DNA of 64,000 nucleotides, taken from positions 2,857,303 through 2,921,302 of the forward strand of contig CAJINV010000008.1 in NCBI GenBank assembly GCA_905178155.1. Direction: 5' to 3'. The position numbers and the translations under genes are program-made. Under the pieces are notes generated by a model. That model searched no databases, was not told the origin of the DNA, and saw only the letters and a list, made by a program, of their open reading frames with translations. The stretch's first letter is position 1, and every line of letters starts with the position of its first letter. Shown here in pieces: positions 1-11,735 of this stretch. The stretch is from Amoebophrya sp. A120 (lineage: Eukaryota; Sar; Dinophyceae; Syndiniales; Amoebophryaceae).

Positions 1-291
1 GACGGCACCGACACGAATAACATGAAGGACACGGCGATCGTTATCCTCGCGGTGTGCGTCGGTGTAGCCCTCTTTGGGATCCTGTTCGGCAGCGTGGCCG
101 TGTTGAACCTGGTGAAGCTCACACGGCAGCACGGCAACGGGCTCAGCGGTGCGTCCGGCAAATCCAGCGAAGAATCGTCTACGAATCTAGCTACTGCAAA
201 GCCCCTGGACTGTGTGGGCGAGACGGTAAACCCGGACGCAGTTCTTGTGTCTATTTCGCGCGGGGAGCAGGCAAGCAAACCCATCAAGTAA
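1..291 (+). CDS. 3' end of a tandem-array type I membrane protein (partial)
   Basis: The window opens in frame inside the last exon of another copy of the array gene. What remains is the end of a Ser/Gly-rich linker, a hydrophobic membrane span (residues about 10-37 of this fragment, beginning TAIVILAVCVGVAL) and a Ser-rich cytoplasmic tail ending ASKPIK before TAA. The fragment is the same as the corresponding end of the copy at 5190-7248 and differs from the tail of the copy at 1734-3771. Start and ectodomain lie upstream of the window. No homologous family is recognised; the topology (ectodomain, one span, short tail) is inferred from the complete copies. Confidence 0.75.
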   Translation, partial: DGTDTNNMKDTAIVILAVCVGVALFGILFGSVAVLNLVKLTRQHGNGLSGASGKSSEESSTNLATAKPLDCVGETVNPDAVLVSISRGEQASKPIK

Positions 292-1280
292 GCCGGTCCA
301 ATGATGTGAAAAGGAAACGCTTCTGTATAAGTATTTCGCTGTTTGACTGTAGACTGATGCATAGCACTGAATTGCAAAACGGTTTCACGTGTTAACGTCG
401 TTGCAATTTTCACTACTCAACGTTGTTCATTGATCGACTTGTCTCTTCCTCGTATCTGAACGCGAAATACAAATACGCCAGAAAAGCAGGTCGCGAGAGT
501 AGCATCATCCGGCGAGGATTCCGTATACCACAGATCAGTTTTGTCCATATCAAACGTTTGTAATCATGTACACGCTGAGCCGCACCCTGTGCGAATTTTC
601 CTTCCGTTTCCAATGTCGTTGCAGTCTTCCCAGCGGCTTTTTTCGGAAACGCTATACCTGGCAGACCTGTCATACTTACTTGAACTTCTCGGAGCGACAT
701 ATTCTACTGTTCATAGCATTTCATTCGAGGAGGAGGACAGTGCCTGTTACATAAACATGAAAACAAAAACTTTGATTCGTATCGAAAATTTTTCAAAAAG
801 CATTTCATTGCGCGTAGCGCCATATGTCGCCTGATTCCCTCACTAATCACAAGGATTAAGTCCAGACTTCTATCTACTTTTTTTTTGCCGAAGTCTTGAG
901 GCTGTTTTCTTTTCTTTTCGTCGTTTATGTGACGGTGAGAACGGCACCCACGACCCCGCTATGCTTTTCCGTGCGTGCTCCTATCACGACAGTCGCACGA
1001 AACGACAGCCAATTTCTCATGCGCCAAAACTTTATCTTGTTTAGTATTTTTTTTTGCCGATGATGGTGCAACAAGCCAGTGCAACTCATTCTTCAAAGAA
1101 ACCATAACAAAAATGAAAATGAATTCAAAGGTTTTTCCTGTTTAAGGTAGACTGAATATCCATAATTTATTTGAATTTTTGAGTGTTCAAAACGACGACG
1201 AACTGAAGCTGTAGTAAAACGCAAAGATGATGTGATGCGACTACTTACATGCTAAGGTCCGGCAGTAGGAGGACGGGGTT
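1..1280. repeat. Segmental duplication, copy 1 (partner 6958-8240)
   Basis: The sequence from 1 to about 1280 matches 6958-8240 with few substitutions and small indels (one fewer A near 7336, a TATA insertion near 7835). It covers the gene tail and about 1 kb of 3' flank. Similarity stops abruptly after the shared GGCAGTAGGAGGACGGGG. With the copy A/copy B duplication this shows repeated tandem amplification of the locus. Confidence 0.85.
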
Positions 1281-1733
1281 TCTAGCATGAAAACATGTTC
1301 AACATGCAGAAATGCCTCAAATTTAATTAGAGACCTTTATGAATGTGATTGCTGGTGGCGACACTGCTAAAAAGTGCGCACGAGAGATGACGCCAATGAT
1401 TTACTGGGCCTTTCAAAGTAGTCAGCACGACCGTCAAAAGACATAAGAGAGCAAAGTCAGCTGCTGCAGGTCTGCTGCAGAGACGAAGCGTCAAAGCTGC
1501 ACAAGTTTTAAATTCAAGCTCAGGACTCCAGGGCCGGCGCAACAAGATTCCGGATGCGCTACGGTCCGTGTCGCAGACTGATATGGACGCATTTGTGCCA
1601 CTTCAATCTAAAGCGCTGCCTTAGGTCTTTTGGGTGCAGAAGGTGCGCGTGTGTCTTTGTGTCGTGCAGCAGCACTAAGTACTTGAAATATTCATACTTT
1701 GCCTTGAGTTTCGCGTCTGCCCGTGAAGACAGG
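292..1733. other. Intergenic region between array copies
   Basis: No supportable gene; the small open frames lack coherent composition. The first kilobase is the duplicated 3' flank. From about 1378 to 1733 the sequence is a diverged homologue of 4828-5189, the stretch upstream of the next copy, so it probably holds the shared promoter and 5' leader. No RNA gene was recognised. Confidence 0.5.
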
Positions 1734-3771
1734 ATGTGGTCGCGCTCGTTGCGGATGCTTCCGATCGCACTGCTGCTGCAGGGCACTTCGACGGCAGCCA
1801 CTGGCAGCTGCACCGCTAGCGAGACCATTCAGAGTGAAGTCGGCGGCTACGTGAACCAAGTCATGGCCGAGATGGTGCAGCGCGGGGCGATGTCCGTCGA
1901 TGCTGCGATATCTATGGCGGGGAAAGTGAAGAATGATACTCGTGACGGGTTGCTGACGACGCCGCAGACCGCGATGCCGTCGCCGCTTCCGTACAAAGAT
2001 GTGGCGTTTACCGCGGCCGACGTTTTGCAGGAACTAAATACCCACTACCAGCCGTCGGACTGGCGCTGTACAAAGCAGGCCAGTCTGTTCGCTTCTGGGG
2101 CGCGCCTGGTGGTTCCGCAGCTGGTCCTGGAGGATTACCTCGGCTCCCAGCTACTTCCTTCTGCGGATTTCAGCTATTTGCGTGAGCCGGAAATGTGGAC
2201 GCGCACCGTGGTGGCCGAGTGCATGATCCGGGAGGTTTTTTCGGCCGACACGATTGCCGAAGCGAAGCAAAACGCCCTGTACCTCAACTCCGAGCTGTTG
2301 ACAATGACGCGCGAGCAGTGGCTAGTGTGGGAAGCAGTGTCGGCCAGTACGCCCTTCGACGCGTCCGCTCTCACTGAAGATCTGTTTGAACACAAAATCC
2401 GCATGTATCAAGCCAAGTACGGACCGGCGTTCGAGCAAATGACTTACAAGAGCGCCATCATCACTGTGGCCTTTCGGCAAGCACATGCCCGCAGCATCGG
2501 GCTCGATACCAGTACGGACTCGGAGATGCTGTACCAAAACGTGAAGTGGGCGAGTGACGTGATGGCAACCTACGGTGGAAATGCGCCCGCGCACCTGCGC
2601 AACATCCAAGTCGGCAGATTGGTGGAGACGCTTTCGCGTGCGTCGGCTTTCACCGCCTCCGCGGACCGGCGCAGTGTATCCCTGTACAATCAAGCAAACG
2701 GAATTTCATCCTTGAAGGGGTACGAAACTTACTACGCGGCCTTGAATTCCTTCTTTATCGTCAAGTTCGCCGACTTTCTCTTCAAAACCGTGTTTGCAGC
2801 CTCCTGTCCCCACTACCAAGACTGGATCTCCACTAAATATCACTATGCATTGCAAATATCGGCTCTGGTCTGGAAACATGCAAGTTTGCGATGATCGTTC
2901 TGTGTGGCTGGACAGGAAAAATAAAAAAAGGCATGTTTTATGACAGGAGGTAAATTGGTTAGACCCATTTGTTTCTTGCCGCGCTGCAGCAGAGAGGGGA
3001 TCATTTGTCATGCCGTGACTACAGATTCACTTTTTTTTTTATGCTTTATTGCCTTTGATTTTGATAGCCGAAAAAGACGAACAACGACGACAAGGCATTG
3101 AATCTCCGATGTCATGCGGAGTAAAAATAATGAATTGCAGCGGTCTTGGAGGACGTGTGATGCTGTGCCATCATGCAATTGAGACTTCTTTGGGCATGCT
3201 GGAGTACTACAGGCAAGGCTAGCATGAATAGCGTCTGCATCGTTCCAGACCCGGAGATGTTATCCTTGCAATGCATACCTTCATTACAAACTTGATTGCG
3301 CCGCTGATCAAGAAAGGGTCTGGAGTGGAAAACTACATGTGGTTCCGTGCCATGGCGTTGGAGGCGCGCGATTTGTGGGGAGACTACACAGCCTGCGGAG
3401 ATAAACCGTCGAAGCCCCTCATCCCGAAAATCGAGCAGCTCATCAACCAGGGGCAGGTCGTTTCTGCCACAACTTCCGGAGCCGGATCATCGGGAAGTAG
3501 TGACGGCACCGACACGAATAACATGAAGGACACGGCGATCGTTATCCTCGCGGTGTGCGTCGGGGTAGCCCTCTGCGGGATCCTGTTCGGCAGCGTGGCC
3601 GTGCTGAACCTGGTGAAGCTGACACGGCAGCACGGCACCGGGCTCAGCGGTGCGTCCGGCAAATCCAGCGAAGAATCGTCTACGAATTTAGCTACTGCAA
3701 AGCCCCTGGACTGCGCGAGCCCCGACTGTGTTTTGGTGAAGTTGCCGGCCACTGGGGAGGCGAAACAATAG
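1734..3771 (+). CDS. Predicted type I membrane protein, array copy A
   Basis: Proposed exons are 1734-2843 and 3283-3771 (1,599 nt, 532 residues). The ATG at 1734 opens a signal peptide (MLPIALLLQGTSTAATG region); the in-frame upstream extension to 1554 is less plausible because it buries this signal. Residues about 30-450 form an ectodomain with scattered cysteines, followed by a Ser/Gly linker (SGAGSSGSSDG), one membrane span at about 453-481 and a cytoplasmic tail ending TGEAKQ. The intron is an introner whose removal keeps phase. The ectodomain is identical to that of the copy at 5190, whereas the tail differs (LDCASPDCVLV here). No domain is recognised; a surface or secretory-pathway role is inferred from topology only. 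Confidence 0.7.
2844..3277. mobile_element. Introner in array copy A (family I, TATGCATTGC subtype)
   Basis: This 434-bp element starts TATGCATTGCAAATATCGG and ends in the inverted form CCTTGCAATGCATA, with the GGTCTGGAA/TTCCAGACC box inside both ends. The flanking pentamers (ATCAC, CCTTC) no longer match, so the exact boundary is uncertain. They occupy the same codon positions, so excision still joins the two exons in frame. Confidence 0.7.
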
Positions 3772-5189
3772 TTGGACAAGATGGAGGAACAACACAGGCG
3801 AACGGGGCTGGCGTTCTCGAGTCAGCTCGTCGCGACGCGTGGTACTAATTTGTTCCTGGAACGCCTGATATGATTGTGCAATAGTAGCGCTTCTTGATCC
3901 TCTATTGCAGCTTTGTGATTTTTTTCTGCGCACTTCGTGCCGGCAGCCTATTCTCTTCTCTTAATCAGGTACTACGTTTGCAAAGGCAAGTGGATACCAG
4001 CCCGGCCTTCTTGACGAGGAGTGCGACAGTCACCACGTAGTCTCTGTCCGCTGCCGCTTTCGTTCTCAACAAGAAAGCTTTCGCATTTATATTTTTGTTT
4101 ATTCCTTCGTTTGTCCGTATGCCTACATGTAGATGTACATGCGATCTATGATAGGGGTAGCTCGTCTCAGCATAACTTTGCGTTTTTTCAAAATGGTTGA
4201 AAGTACAAACGTCGATAATAGGGTCCACGAAGCTTGGCCTTCTGTTGCATGTTCGGACTTTTTAGAAGGCTTGGAAATTTGTCATGTATAGTGTAGGCCG
4301 TCCTCCTACACTGTTATCGTTTATTCTTCAGGGTCAGATCAGTAGCTCTAGCTCCTGCTACACCTTTTATTTTTGCATGACTCTTCGCTGTAATTTCTCA
4401 TGGTCAGTTCGGTAGCATCAGCTACTCCTTCTAGTTTTACCCTCGTTTTTCTCCTCCAGGGACGCTGGGAACCTCGCCACTGATGAGTTCACCAGGGTTC
4501 TTTGAGCTATTATGGGTTTCGCTGTGCATTGTTATATTTTTCTGTGACACATCTGAGAAGGAGGAAACTTGACATGAATAGGGTTCGAGGTCGTTACTTT
4601 TTTTTTGCATCCTTGTCCCCGACGAAACATAAAAATGAACGCCAATCACACACCAAGACTCATATTATTTATAGAAAACTGCATTGCAGCTTGCCTAACG
4701 ACCGCGCAATTAGTGTCGGCGGATCAAAATAGATCGCCCCACTGCTTAGATTTGGGCCTATGCAAAAAATTGTTCTGCAGATTCTGACTCACTTGCCAGA
4801 ACAAAGCGCCACATATTTTTTATGCGCGCGAGAGAGGACGCCATGGGCTTACTGGCCCTTTCAAAGTAGCTAGTACCCTTAAAAGGTAAAGAGGGCAAAG
4901 TCTGTCAGCTGCTGTAGCTTTGTATCTGTTGCAGAGAGAAAACGTCAAAGCTGCATAAGTTTGACTCAAGCCCAGGACTTCTCCAGGACCGGCGCAACAA
5001 GATTCCGGATGCGCTACGGTCCGTGTCGCAGACTGATATGGACGCATTTGATGTGCCACTTCAATCTAAAGCTGCCTTAGGTCTTTTAGGTACAGAAGGT
5101 GCGCGTGTGTCTTTGTGTCGTGCATCAGCACTAAGTACTTGCAATACTAATACTTTGCCTTGAGGTTCGCGTCTGCCCGTGAAGACAGG
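3772..5189. other. Intergenic region between array copies A and B
   Basis: No gene is supportable. The 3' flank of copy A (3772 to about 4820) is unlike the flank shared by the other two copies. From about 4828 the sequence resembles 1378-1733 with substitutions and indels, marking the common upstream region. T-rich tracts are present; no RNA gene or clear regulatory motif was recognised. Confidence 0.5.
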
Positions 5190-7019
5190 ATGTGGTCGCG
5201 CTCGTTGCGGATGCTTCCGATCGCACTGCTGCTGCAGGGCACTTCGACGGCAGCCACTGGCAGCTGCACCGCTAGCGAGACCATTCAGAGTGAAGTCGGC
5301 GGCTACGTGAACCAAGTCATGGCCGAGATGGTGCAGCGCGGGGCGATGTCCGTCGATGCTGCGATATCTATGGCGGGGAAAGTGAAGAATGATACTCGTG
5401 ACGGGTTGCTGACGACGCCGCAGACCGCGATGCCGTCGCCGCTTCCGTACAAAGATGTGGCGTTTACCGCGGCCGACGTTTTGCAGGAACTAAATACCCA
5501 CTACCAGCCGTCGGACTGGCGCTGTACAAAGCAGGCCAGTCTGTTCGCTTCTGGGGCGCGCCTGGTGGTTCCGCAGCTGGTCCTGGAGGATTACCTCGGC
5601 TCCCAGCTACTTCCTTCTGCGGATTTCAGCTATTTGCGTGAGCCGGAAATGTGGACGCGCACCGTGGTGGCCGAGTGCATGATCCGGGAGGTTTTTTCGG
5701 CCGACACGATTGCCGAAGCGAAGCAAAACGCCCTGTACCTCAACTCCGAGCTGTTGACAATGACGCGCGAGCAGTGGCTAGTGTGGGAAGCAGTGTCGGC
5801 CAGTACGCCCTTCGACGCGTCCGCTCTCACTGAAGATCTGTTTGAACACAAAATCCGCATGTATCAAGCCAAGTACGGACCGGCGTTCGAGCAAATGACT
5901 TACAAGAGCGCCATCATCACTGTGGCCTTTCGGCAAGCACATGCCCGCAGCATCGGGCTCGATACCAGTACGGACTCGGAGATGCTGTACCAAAACGTGA
6001 AGTGGGCGAGTGACGTGATGGCAACCTACGGTGGAAATGCGCCCGCGCACCTGCGCAACATCCAAGTCGGCAGATTGGTGGAGACGCTTTCGCGTGCGTC
6101 GGCTTTCACCGCCTCCGCGGACCGGCGCAGTGTATCCCTGTACAATCAAGCAAACGGAATTTCATCCTTGAAGGGGTACGAAACTTACTACGCGGCCTTG
6201 AATTCCTTCTTTATCGTCAAGTTCGCCGACTTTCTCTTCAAAACCGTGTTTGCAGCCTCCTGTCCCCACTACCAAGACTGGATCTCCACTAAATATCACT
6301 ATGCATTGCAAATATCGGCTCTGGTCTGGAAACATGCAAGTTTGCGATGATCGTTCTGTGTGGCTGGACAGGAAAAATAAAAAAAGGCATGTTTTATGAC
6401 AGGAGGTAAATTGGTTAGACCCATTTGTTTCTTGCCGCGCTGCAGCAGAGAGGGGATCATTTGTCATGCCGTGACTACAGATTCACTTTTTTTTTTATGC
6501 TTTATTGCCTTTGATTTTGATAGCCGAAAAAGACGAACAACGACGACAAGGCATTGAATCTCCGATGTCATGCGGAGTAAAAATAATGAATTGCAGCGGT
6601 CTTGGAGGACGTGTGATGCTGTGCCATCATGCAATTGAGACTTCTTTGGGCATGCTGGAGTACTACAGGCAAGGCTAGCATGAATAGCGTCTGCATCGTT
6701 CCAGACCCGGAGATGTTATCCTTGCAATGCATACCTTCATTACAAACTTGATTGCGCCGCTGATCAAGAAAGGGTCTGGAGTGGAAAACTACATGTGGTT
6801 CCGTGCCATGGCGTTGGAGGCGCGCGATTTGTGGGGAGACTACACAGCCTGCGGAGATAAACCGTCGAAGCCCCTCATCCCGAAAATCGAGCAGCTCATC
6901 AACCAGGGGCAGGTCGTTTCTGCCACAACTTCCGGAGCCGGATCATCGGGAAGTAGTGACGGCACCGACACGAATAACATGAAGGACACGGCGATCGTTA
7001 TCCTCGCGGTGTGCGTCGG
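5166..7019. repeat. Near-perfect tandem duplication (partner 1710-3563)
   Basis: About 1,854 bp, from just upstream of the start codon to inside the membrane-span codons, reads identically in copies A and B at an offset of 3,456 bp. Flanks on both sides differ by substitutions and indels. A sharply bounded identical core within diverged flanks is the usual sign of gene conversion. Confidence 0.8.
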
Positions 7020-7248
7020 TGTAGCCCTCTTTGGGATCCTGTTCGGCAGCGTGGCCGTGTTGAACCTGGTGAAGCTCACACGGCAGCACGGCAACGGGCT
7101 CAGCGGTGCGTCCGGCAAATCCAGCGAAGAATCGTCTACGAATCTAGCTACTGCAAAGCCCCTGGACTGTGTGGGCGAGACGGTAAACCCGGACGCAGTT
7201 CTTGTGTCTATTTCGCGCGGGGAGCAGGCAAGCAAACCCATCAAGTAA
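5190..7248 (+). CDS. Predicted type I membrane protein, array copy B
   Basis: Proposed exons are 5190-6299 and 6739-7248 (1,620 nt, 539 residues). Signal peptide, ectodomain, Ser/Gly linker and most of the membrane span match copy A residue for residue. Differences begin in the span (GVALFGIL versus GVALCGIL) and extend through the tail, which ends ASKPIK as in the truncated copy at the window start. The intron, including its interior, is identical to that of copy A, so the duplication or a gene-conversion event is recent. The family is unrecognised. An alternative is that the two reading frames are separate genes, but TIRs at both ends of the intervening sequence and the in-phase join argue for one gene. 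Confidence 0.7.
6300..6733. mobile_element. Introner in array copy B (identical to 2844-3277)
   Basis: Same 434-bp element as in copy A, at the same codon position and with the same flanks. It was therefore present before the tandem duplication or was copied by conversion, and is not an independent insertion. Confidence 0.7.
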
Positions 7249-8707
7249 GCCGGTCCAATGATGTGAAAAGGAAACGTTTCTGTATAAGTATTTCGCTGTT
7301 TGACTGTAGACTGATGCATAGCACTGAATTGCAAACGGTTTCACGTGTTAACGTCGTTGCAATTTTCACTACTCAACGTTGTTCATTGATCGACTTGTCT
7401 CTTCCTCGTATCTGAACGCGAAATACAAATACGCCAGAAAAGCAGGTCGCGAGAGTAGCATCATCCGGCGAGGATTCCGTATACCACAGATCAGTTTTGT
7501 CCATATCAAACGTTTGTAATCATGTACACGCTGAGCCGCACCCTGTGCGAATTTTCCTTCCGTTTCCAATGTCGTTGCAGTCTTCCCAGCGGCTTTTTTC
7601 GGAAACGCTATACCTGGCAGACCTGTCATACTTACTTGAACTTCTCGGAGCGACATATTCTACTGTTCATAGCATTTCATTCGAGGAGGAGGACAGTGCC
7701 TGTTACATAAACATGAAAACAAAAACTTTGATTCGTATCGAAAATTTTTCAAAAAGCATTTCATTGCGCGTAGCGCCATATGTCGCCTGATTCCCTCACT
7801 AATCACAAGGATTCAGTCCAGACTTCTATCTACTTATACTTTTTTTTTGCCGAAGTCTTGAGGCTGTTTTCTTTCATTTTCGTCGTTTATGTGACGGTGA
7901 GAACGGCACCCACGACTTCGCTATGCTTTTCCGTGCGTGCTCCTATCACGACAGTCGCACGAAACGACAGCCAATTTCTCATGCGCCAAAACTTCATCTT
8001 GTTTAGTATTTTTTTTTGCCGAAGATGGTGCAACAAGCCAGTGCAACTCATTCTTCCAAGAAACCATAACAAAAATGAAAATGAATTCAAAGGTTTTTCC
8101 TGTTTAAGGTAGACTGAATATCCATGATTTATTTGAATTCTTGAGTGTTCAAAACGACGACGAACTGAAGCTGTAGTAGCACGCAAAGATGATGTGATGC
8201 GACTACTGACATGCTAAGGTCCGGCAGTAGGAGGACGGGGTGCGTCATTCGTGCCTTTTTGTGTCTTCGTTTGCTGTCTTTGTGTGCACCAATGACGAAG
8301 CAGTAGCTATTGGGAATTTACGTTCACAATGTTTCCAATAGCTCTTTGCGCGGCGTGTAGTCGAGCAGTGTCTTACTCAGTAATATGGTCTGTGGACCAG
8401 AGTAGAAGCGAGAAAATGGAGTGAAGCAGCAAAGGTCCGAAAAACCTGCCCGTTTTGTCGAAATCAAATTGCAACCCGACTTCCAAAGTGGAATCGAGAA
8501 GCACAGAAGCCTTGTCAGCACGTGAATATACTTTTGAAAAAAGGTGGTAGGAAGTAGAGAACTACGAGGGAAAGGAGCAAAAAAACTATAACCAGCCAGC
8601 ACTTTGTCCACAGCGTTTTTTTCTCCGCTTTTGTTGAAGTAATTCTAATTGCAGTTGTTACAGGAAACCGAAACACACAGTCGTGCTCTTGGGGAGAACA
8701 CTACATC
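7249..8707. other. Intergenic region after the array
   Basis: 7249-8240 repeats the 3' flank at 292-1280. 8241-8707 is unique sequence leading to the next gene. The open frames here are short, T-rich and unsupported; no RNA gene was recognised. Confidence 0.5.
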
Positions 8708-11700
8708 ATGCCCGAGCTGAAGCGCGATTCCGCGGAGCAGGCGGCGGAGGAGCCGCCGCAGAAGCTCGACTCGCCCGAAAAAAAGGCGGAATCCAGTCCA
8801 GACGGGGACATGAGCCTCGGCGATTGCGGTTCGTCGGCCAGCAAGCCCGCAGCGTTGAAGAAGCGGGAGGAGGAACACTCCGGGTGTCCTCTTGCCGAGG
8901 TGGAACTACACGGACCAGCCGCAGGGGAAGTGGTAAATGGTGCGATCATCCAGGAGTCTGCAGGATCGTCGTCTAGCGCCGCAGCCGTGCCGGCGGTCGA
9001 CGAAGTAGAAGTACAACAACCCGTGGTGAACGAAGATGAGCTCGACCAGGCGAAGATCGGTGGTGCAGTCGACGAGGACGTGACTGGCGAAGCTGCAGGA
9101 GCCGCCAGCAGCAACGAGCCGCAGTTCGTCCCAAACGACCCGGTCGGGATTACCACCACGGCGCAAGAGCAGGAAACCGGTAACAACAGTACCGTCATGA
9201 CGCCGATGTTTGGTTCCGCGGCACCCGTGGGGCACACCCCGGGCGACACCGAAAGCTTCGTCGCGTACAAGGAAACCAGCAAGGCCTCCGAGGTCGTGCA
9301 GGCAGGGAAAGAGGAGAGCGAAAGAAAAGCAGAGGAAAGCTGTCCAAAGAACGAAGTGGAGATAGAAGATGACAGCGTGATGATGGGCGAAGCAGAGGGA
9401 GTATCAAATGTAAAAATGTCTGGGTCTGGAAGATTACGAGATTTGTCATGCATATTTCGGATCACGCAAATGGCGTCTGATGCAGGCAAAAGCATCACAG
9501 GTTTTGAGCACGCCTCATGATGCCTGTCCCGCATGAGAAACTTCCTACTTGCGGGCCAAGAAATGGCCAGCTTTTGGCGCTCATGCAACACAAGATTTTG
9601 CGTGTTCCAGAGTTTGCATCACAAGTTCCAACTCTTCCAGACCCAGACATTTTTGCATTTGATAGGGAGCAGCAGCCGCTGCGGGTGCCAGCGGTGTCGA
9701 AGAAGACGAAATGGCAGACCTCCACGTGATCCATGCGGTGGATGAAAGCGCTCCCGCTGAAGCGCCGGCGAGCGGAGCGGCAGAGCTCGAGGCGGAAGAG
9801 GCGTTGCCGTCGGGAGCGGAAGGGGAGACAAAGCAGGACGAGGTGGACGACAACAATGCCATGGAGGTGGAAGAAGAAGGCCTCTCGAAAGCGGCGGAGT
9901 CGGTTGCGGTACCGGCGGACGCAGTGGCAGCGGAGGTACTTAGTGATTTTTTCCTCCACAACCTGGGTCGAGACCCTGGATTTCGTTTGCTCCGCTACAT
10001 CTTTATTCCGCAGGAGAGGACATCAACACTAGACTATTGATTCCTTCTTGGTGTATGTTGTAGCAGAGCAGCTCACGACGGCAGGGCAGATAAGATATCG
10101 AAGTACAGATGTTCTTGTGTGTACAGTGCCAGTGCAGCTGGTCAGGTTTGTCAGATGAAGGCATCATGGTTGTGATTGGTGCAACTCTTATCTCACAAAC
10201 ACAGGTGGAAGCGGCTTTTTCGGAGGACATTTCCATCATCAAGGAGGAGGAGGACGAGTTGCCCGGACAGGAGTCCGAACCCGCGGTAGCGGAAATCGTG
10301 GCCCCCGCGAAGGAACCGGAAAAACTCGCCCCGGCGACCAGCAACAAGCCGGCTGGGCTCGCGAAGTCTTCCTCCTCGGCTGCGGGCTCCTCCAGGACAC
10401 CCCGACGCGCGGAAGGGCCGCCAGCCTCCTCGATGGCGACCGGTGCGGGGGTAAAACCGGTGCAGCTTCTCGGAGCTGCTACGAAAAAGCGACCGGCCGC
10501 TGCGGAGGTCGAGCCACGATCGGCCAAGCGCGTTAAGACGGCTCCGGGGGTAGATAGTGATAGATAGATACACAAAGCTTTTTGTTGGCACTTATGTTTT
10601 TGTTCATAGTACTAGAGACGTGGTATAGATTGGAGAACTGATGCTTTGACGTGGTATCGATTGAAAAATACGCATGCCTACACCAGACCGGCCTGACACC
10701 GGCGCGGCGGGCCGAGCGGCTCGCGGCCGAGCAGGCGCGCACCAGCAAGTTTCAGGAGCAACTGTCAACGAAGCAGGAAAAGGCGGAGGAAATGCAAAAG
10801 AAGAAGGAGGACGCGAAGGCGGCGCGGGAAAAAATCAAGGAGATCGCGGATCGCATCCACTCCAACCTGAGTACAAAGCTAGTCAAGAAGAAGGGAGAGT
10901 ATGTTGTCCCCGGAGGTACAGTTGTTGAAAAATAGTTCTACTTTTCGCAATACTTTCTGTGTTAAGTTGCAGCACAGTTGTACATAGGGGCGTTTGCTGT
11001 GTGGGCCGTTCCTGCGGGTGAAGAAGCGAGCGGTTTTCGTCCGCGGGTTGTTTCACAGTTCCGAAAAGGGGGCCAAGCTCGTCCATACCGTGGGGCTTGG
11101 GCCTTGCGTGCCTCGCAGGAAATTTTCGCGCGCGCAGCGTCCGGGCGCTTGCTCTGGTGTTCACCGGGCGAGGGAAGGAGTGAGTGGCATTTTGCCGTGG
11201 GCATTTCGATTGTTCCGAAAAGGCGGCCAGGCTCGTCCATACCGTGCGGTTTGGGCCTTGCGCCGACTTCCTGTTTGGGTTGTAGCCCACGTACATACAG
11301 CAAGAGGTCGCGCCCCACGCAAAGAAAATGTGGCGCCTCTTTAGTACCCCCTAATATAGTGGTTCTACTAGGACGGGTTGGAATTACAATTATTGGAAAC
11401 AGATTGCGCGCGTATTATATATGCTGTTTTGTTTCTATTTTGCAGGAAGCGTCCAGTTCCAGGCGGAGCTGAAGGTCCTGCAGACGATGTGCCCGCCCCC
11501 GCAGGCGGAGCAGCAGACGGGAATCACCTGGACCACCACCGTGGTGAACGAGGGGGCCAAGCCGCAAACCATCCGGACCATCACGCTGACCAAGCAGGCG
11601 TGCTGCCAAATTTTCGGTACCGGGAAGATGCGGGGCGGTTCGCAGAACGTGAAGGGGGAAGTGGTGAAGATGCAGCTGGTGCACAAGCAGAAATCGAACC

Positions 11701-11735
11701 TGTGCGTCACGTACGAAACCGGGGCGGTGCAGTAG
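8708..11735 (+). CDS. Acidic, probably nuclear protein of unknown function (five exons)
   Basis: Exons 8708-9401, 9670-9935, 10205-10549, 10687-10915 and 11446-11735 give 1,824 nt, 607 residues, phase-consistent throughout. Intron 1 is a family I introner with GGGAG duplication; introns 2-4 are GT-AG with good donors (GTACTT, GTAGAT, GTACAG). Residues 1 to about 320 are rich in Glu, Ala and Ser. A basic cluster in exon 3 (ATKKRPAAAEVEPRSAKRVK) looks like a bipartite nuclear localisation signal. Exon 4 encodes a charged helix, probably coiled coil (EKAEEMQKKKEDAKAAREK). Exon 5 encodes a compact beta-rich C-terminal domain (ITWTTTVVNEGAKPQTIRTI). I do not recognise the family; nuclear location is inferred from the basic cluster alone. 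Confidence 0.7.
9402..9664 (-). mobile_element. Introner, family I, TSD GGGAG
   Basis: 263 bp. TIR TATCAAATGTAAAAATGTCT on the left, its inverse on the right ending GCATTTGATA. GGGAG occurs at 9397-9401 and 9665-9669, in the same codon phase. Removing the element and one GGGAG joins EAEG to AAAAGASG in frame. The interior runs in the orientation opposite to the element at 23377. Confidence 0.88.
11059..11262. repeat. Duplicated 50-bp motif inside a GT-AG intron
   Basis: Within intron 4 of the acidic nuclear protein gene (10916-11445) a motif beginning GTTCCGAAAAGG and ending GGGCCTTGCG occurs at 11059-11108 and again at 11212-11262 with few mismatches. This makes the intron unusually GC-rich and coding-like, with long spurious open frames on both strands. 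Confidence 0.65.

Noticed and set aside
8701-9591. A 296-codon minus-strand frame opposite the acidic nuclear protein
   Set aside because: Ser/Thr/Ala-rich antisense of acidic codons, and it runs into the introner at its 5' end.
10978-11472. Long open frames on both strands at 10883-11472
   Set aside because: They fall in a GC-rich GT-AG intron with a duplicated motif; the exon 4 to exon 5 join keeps frame without them.
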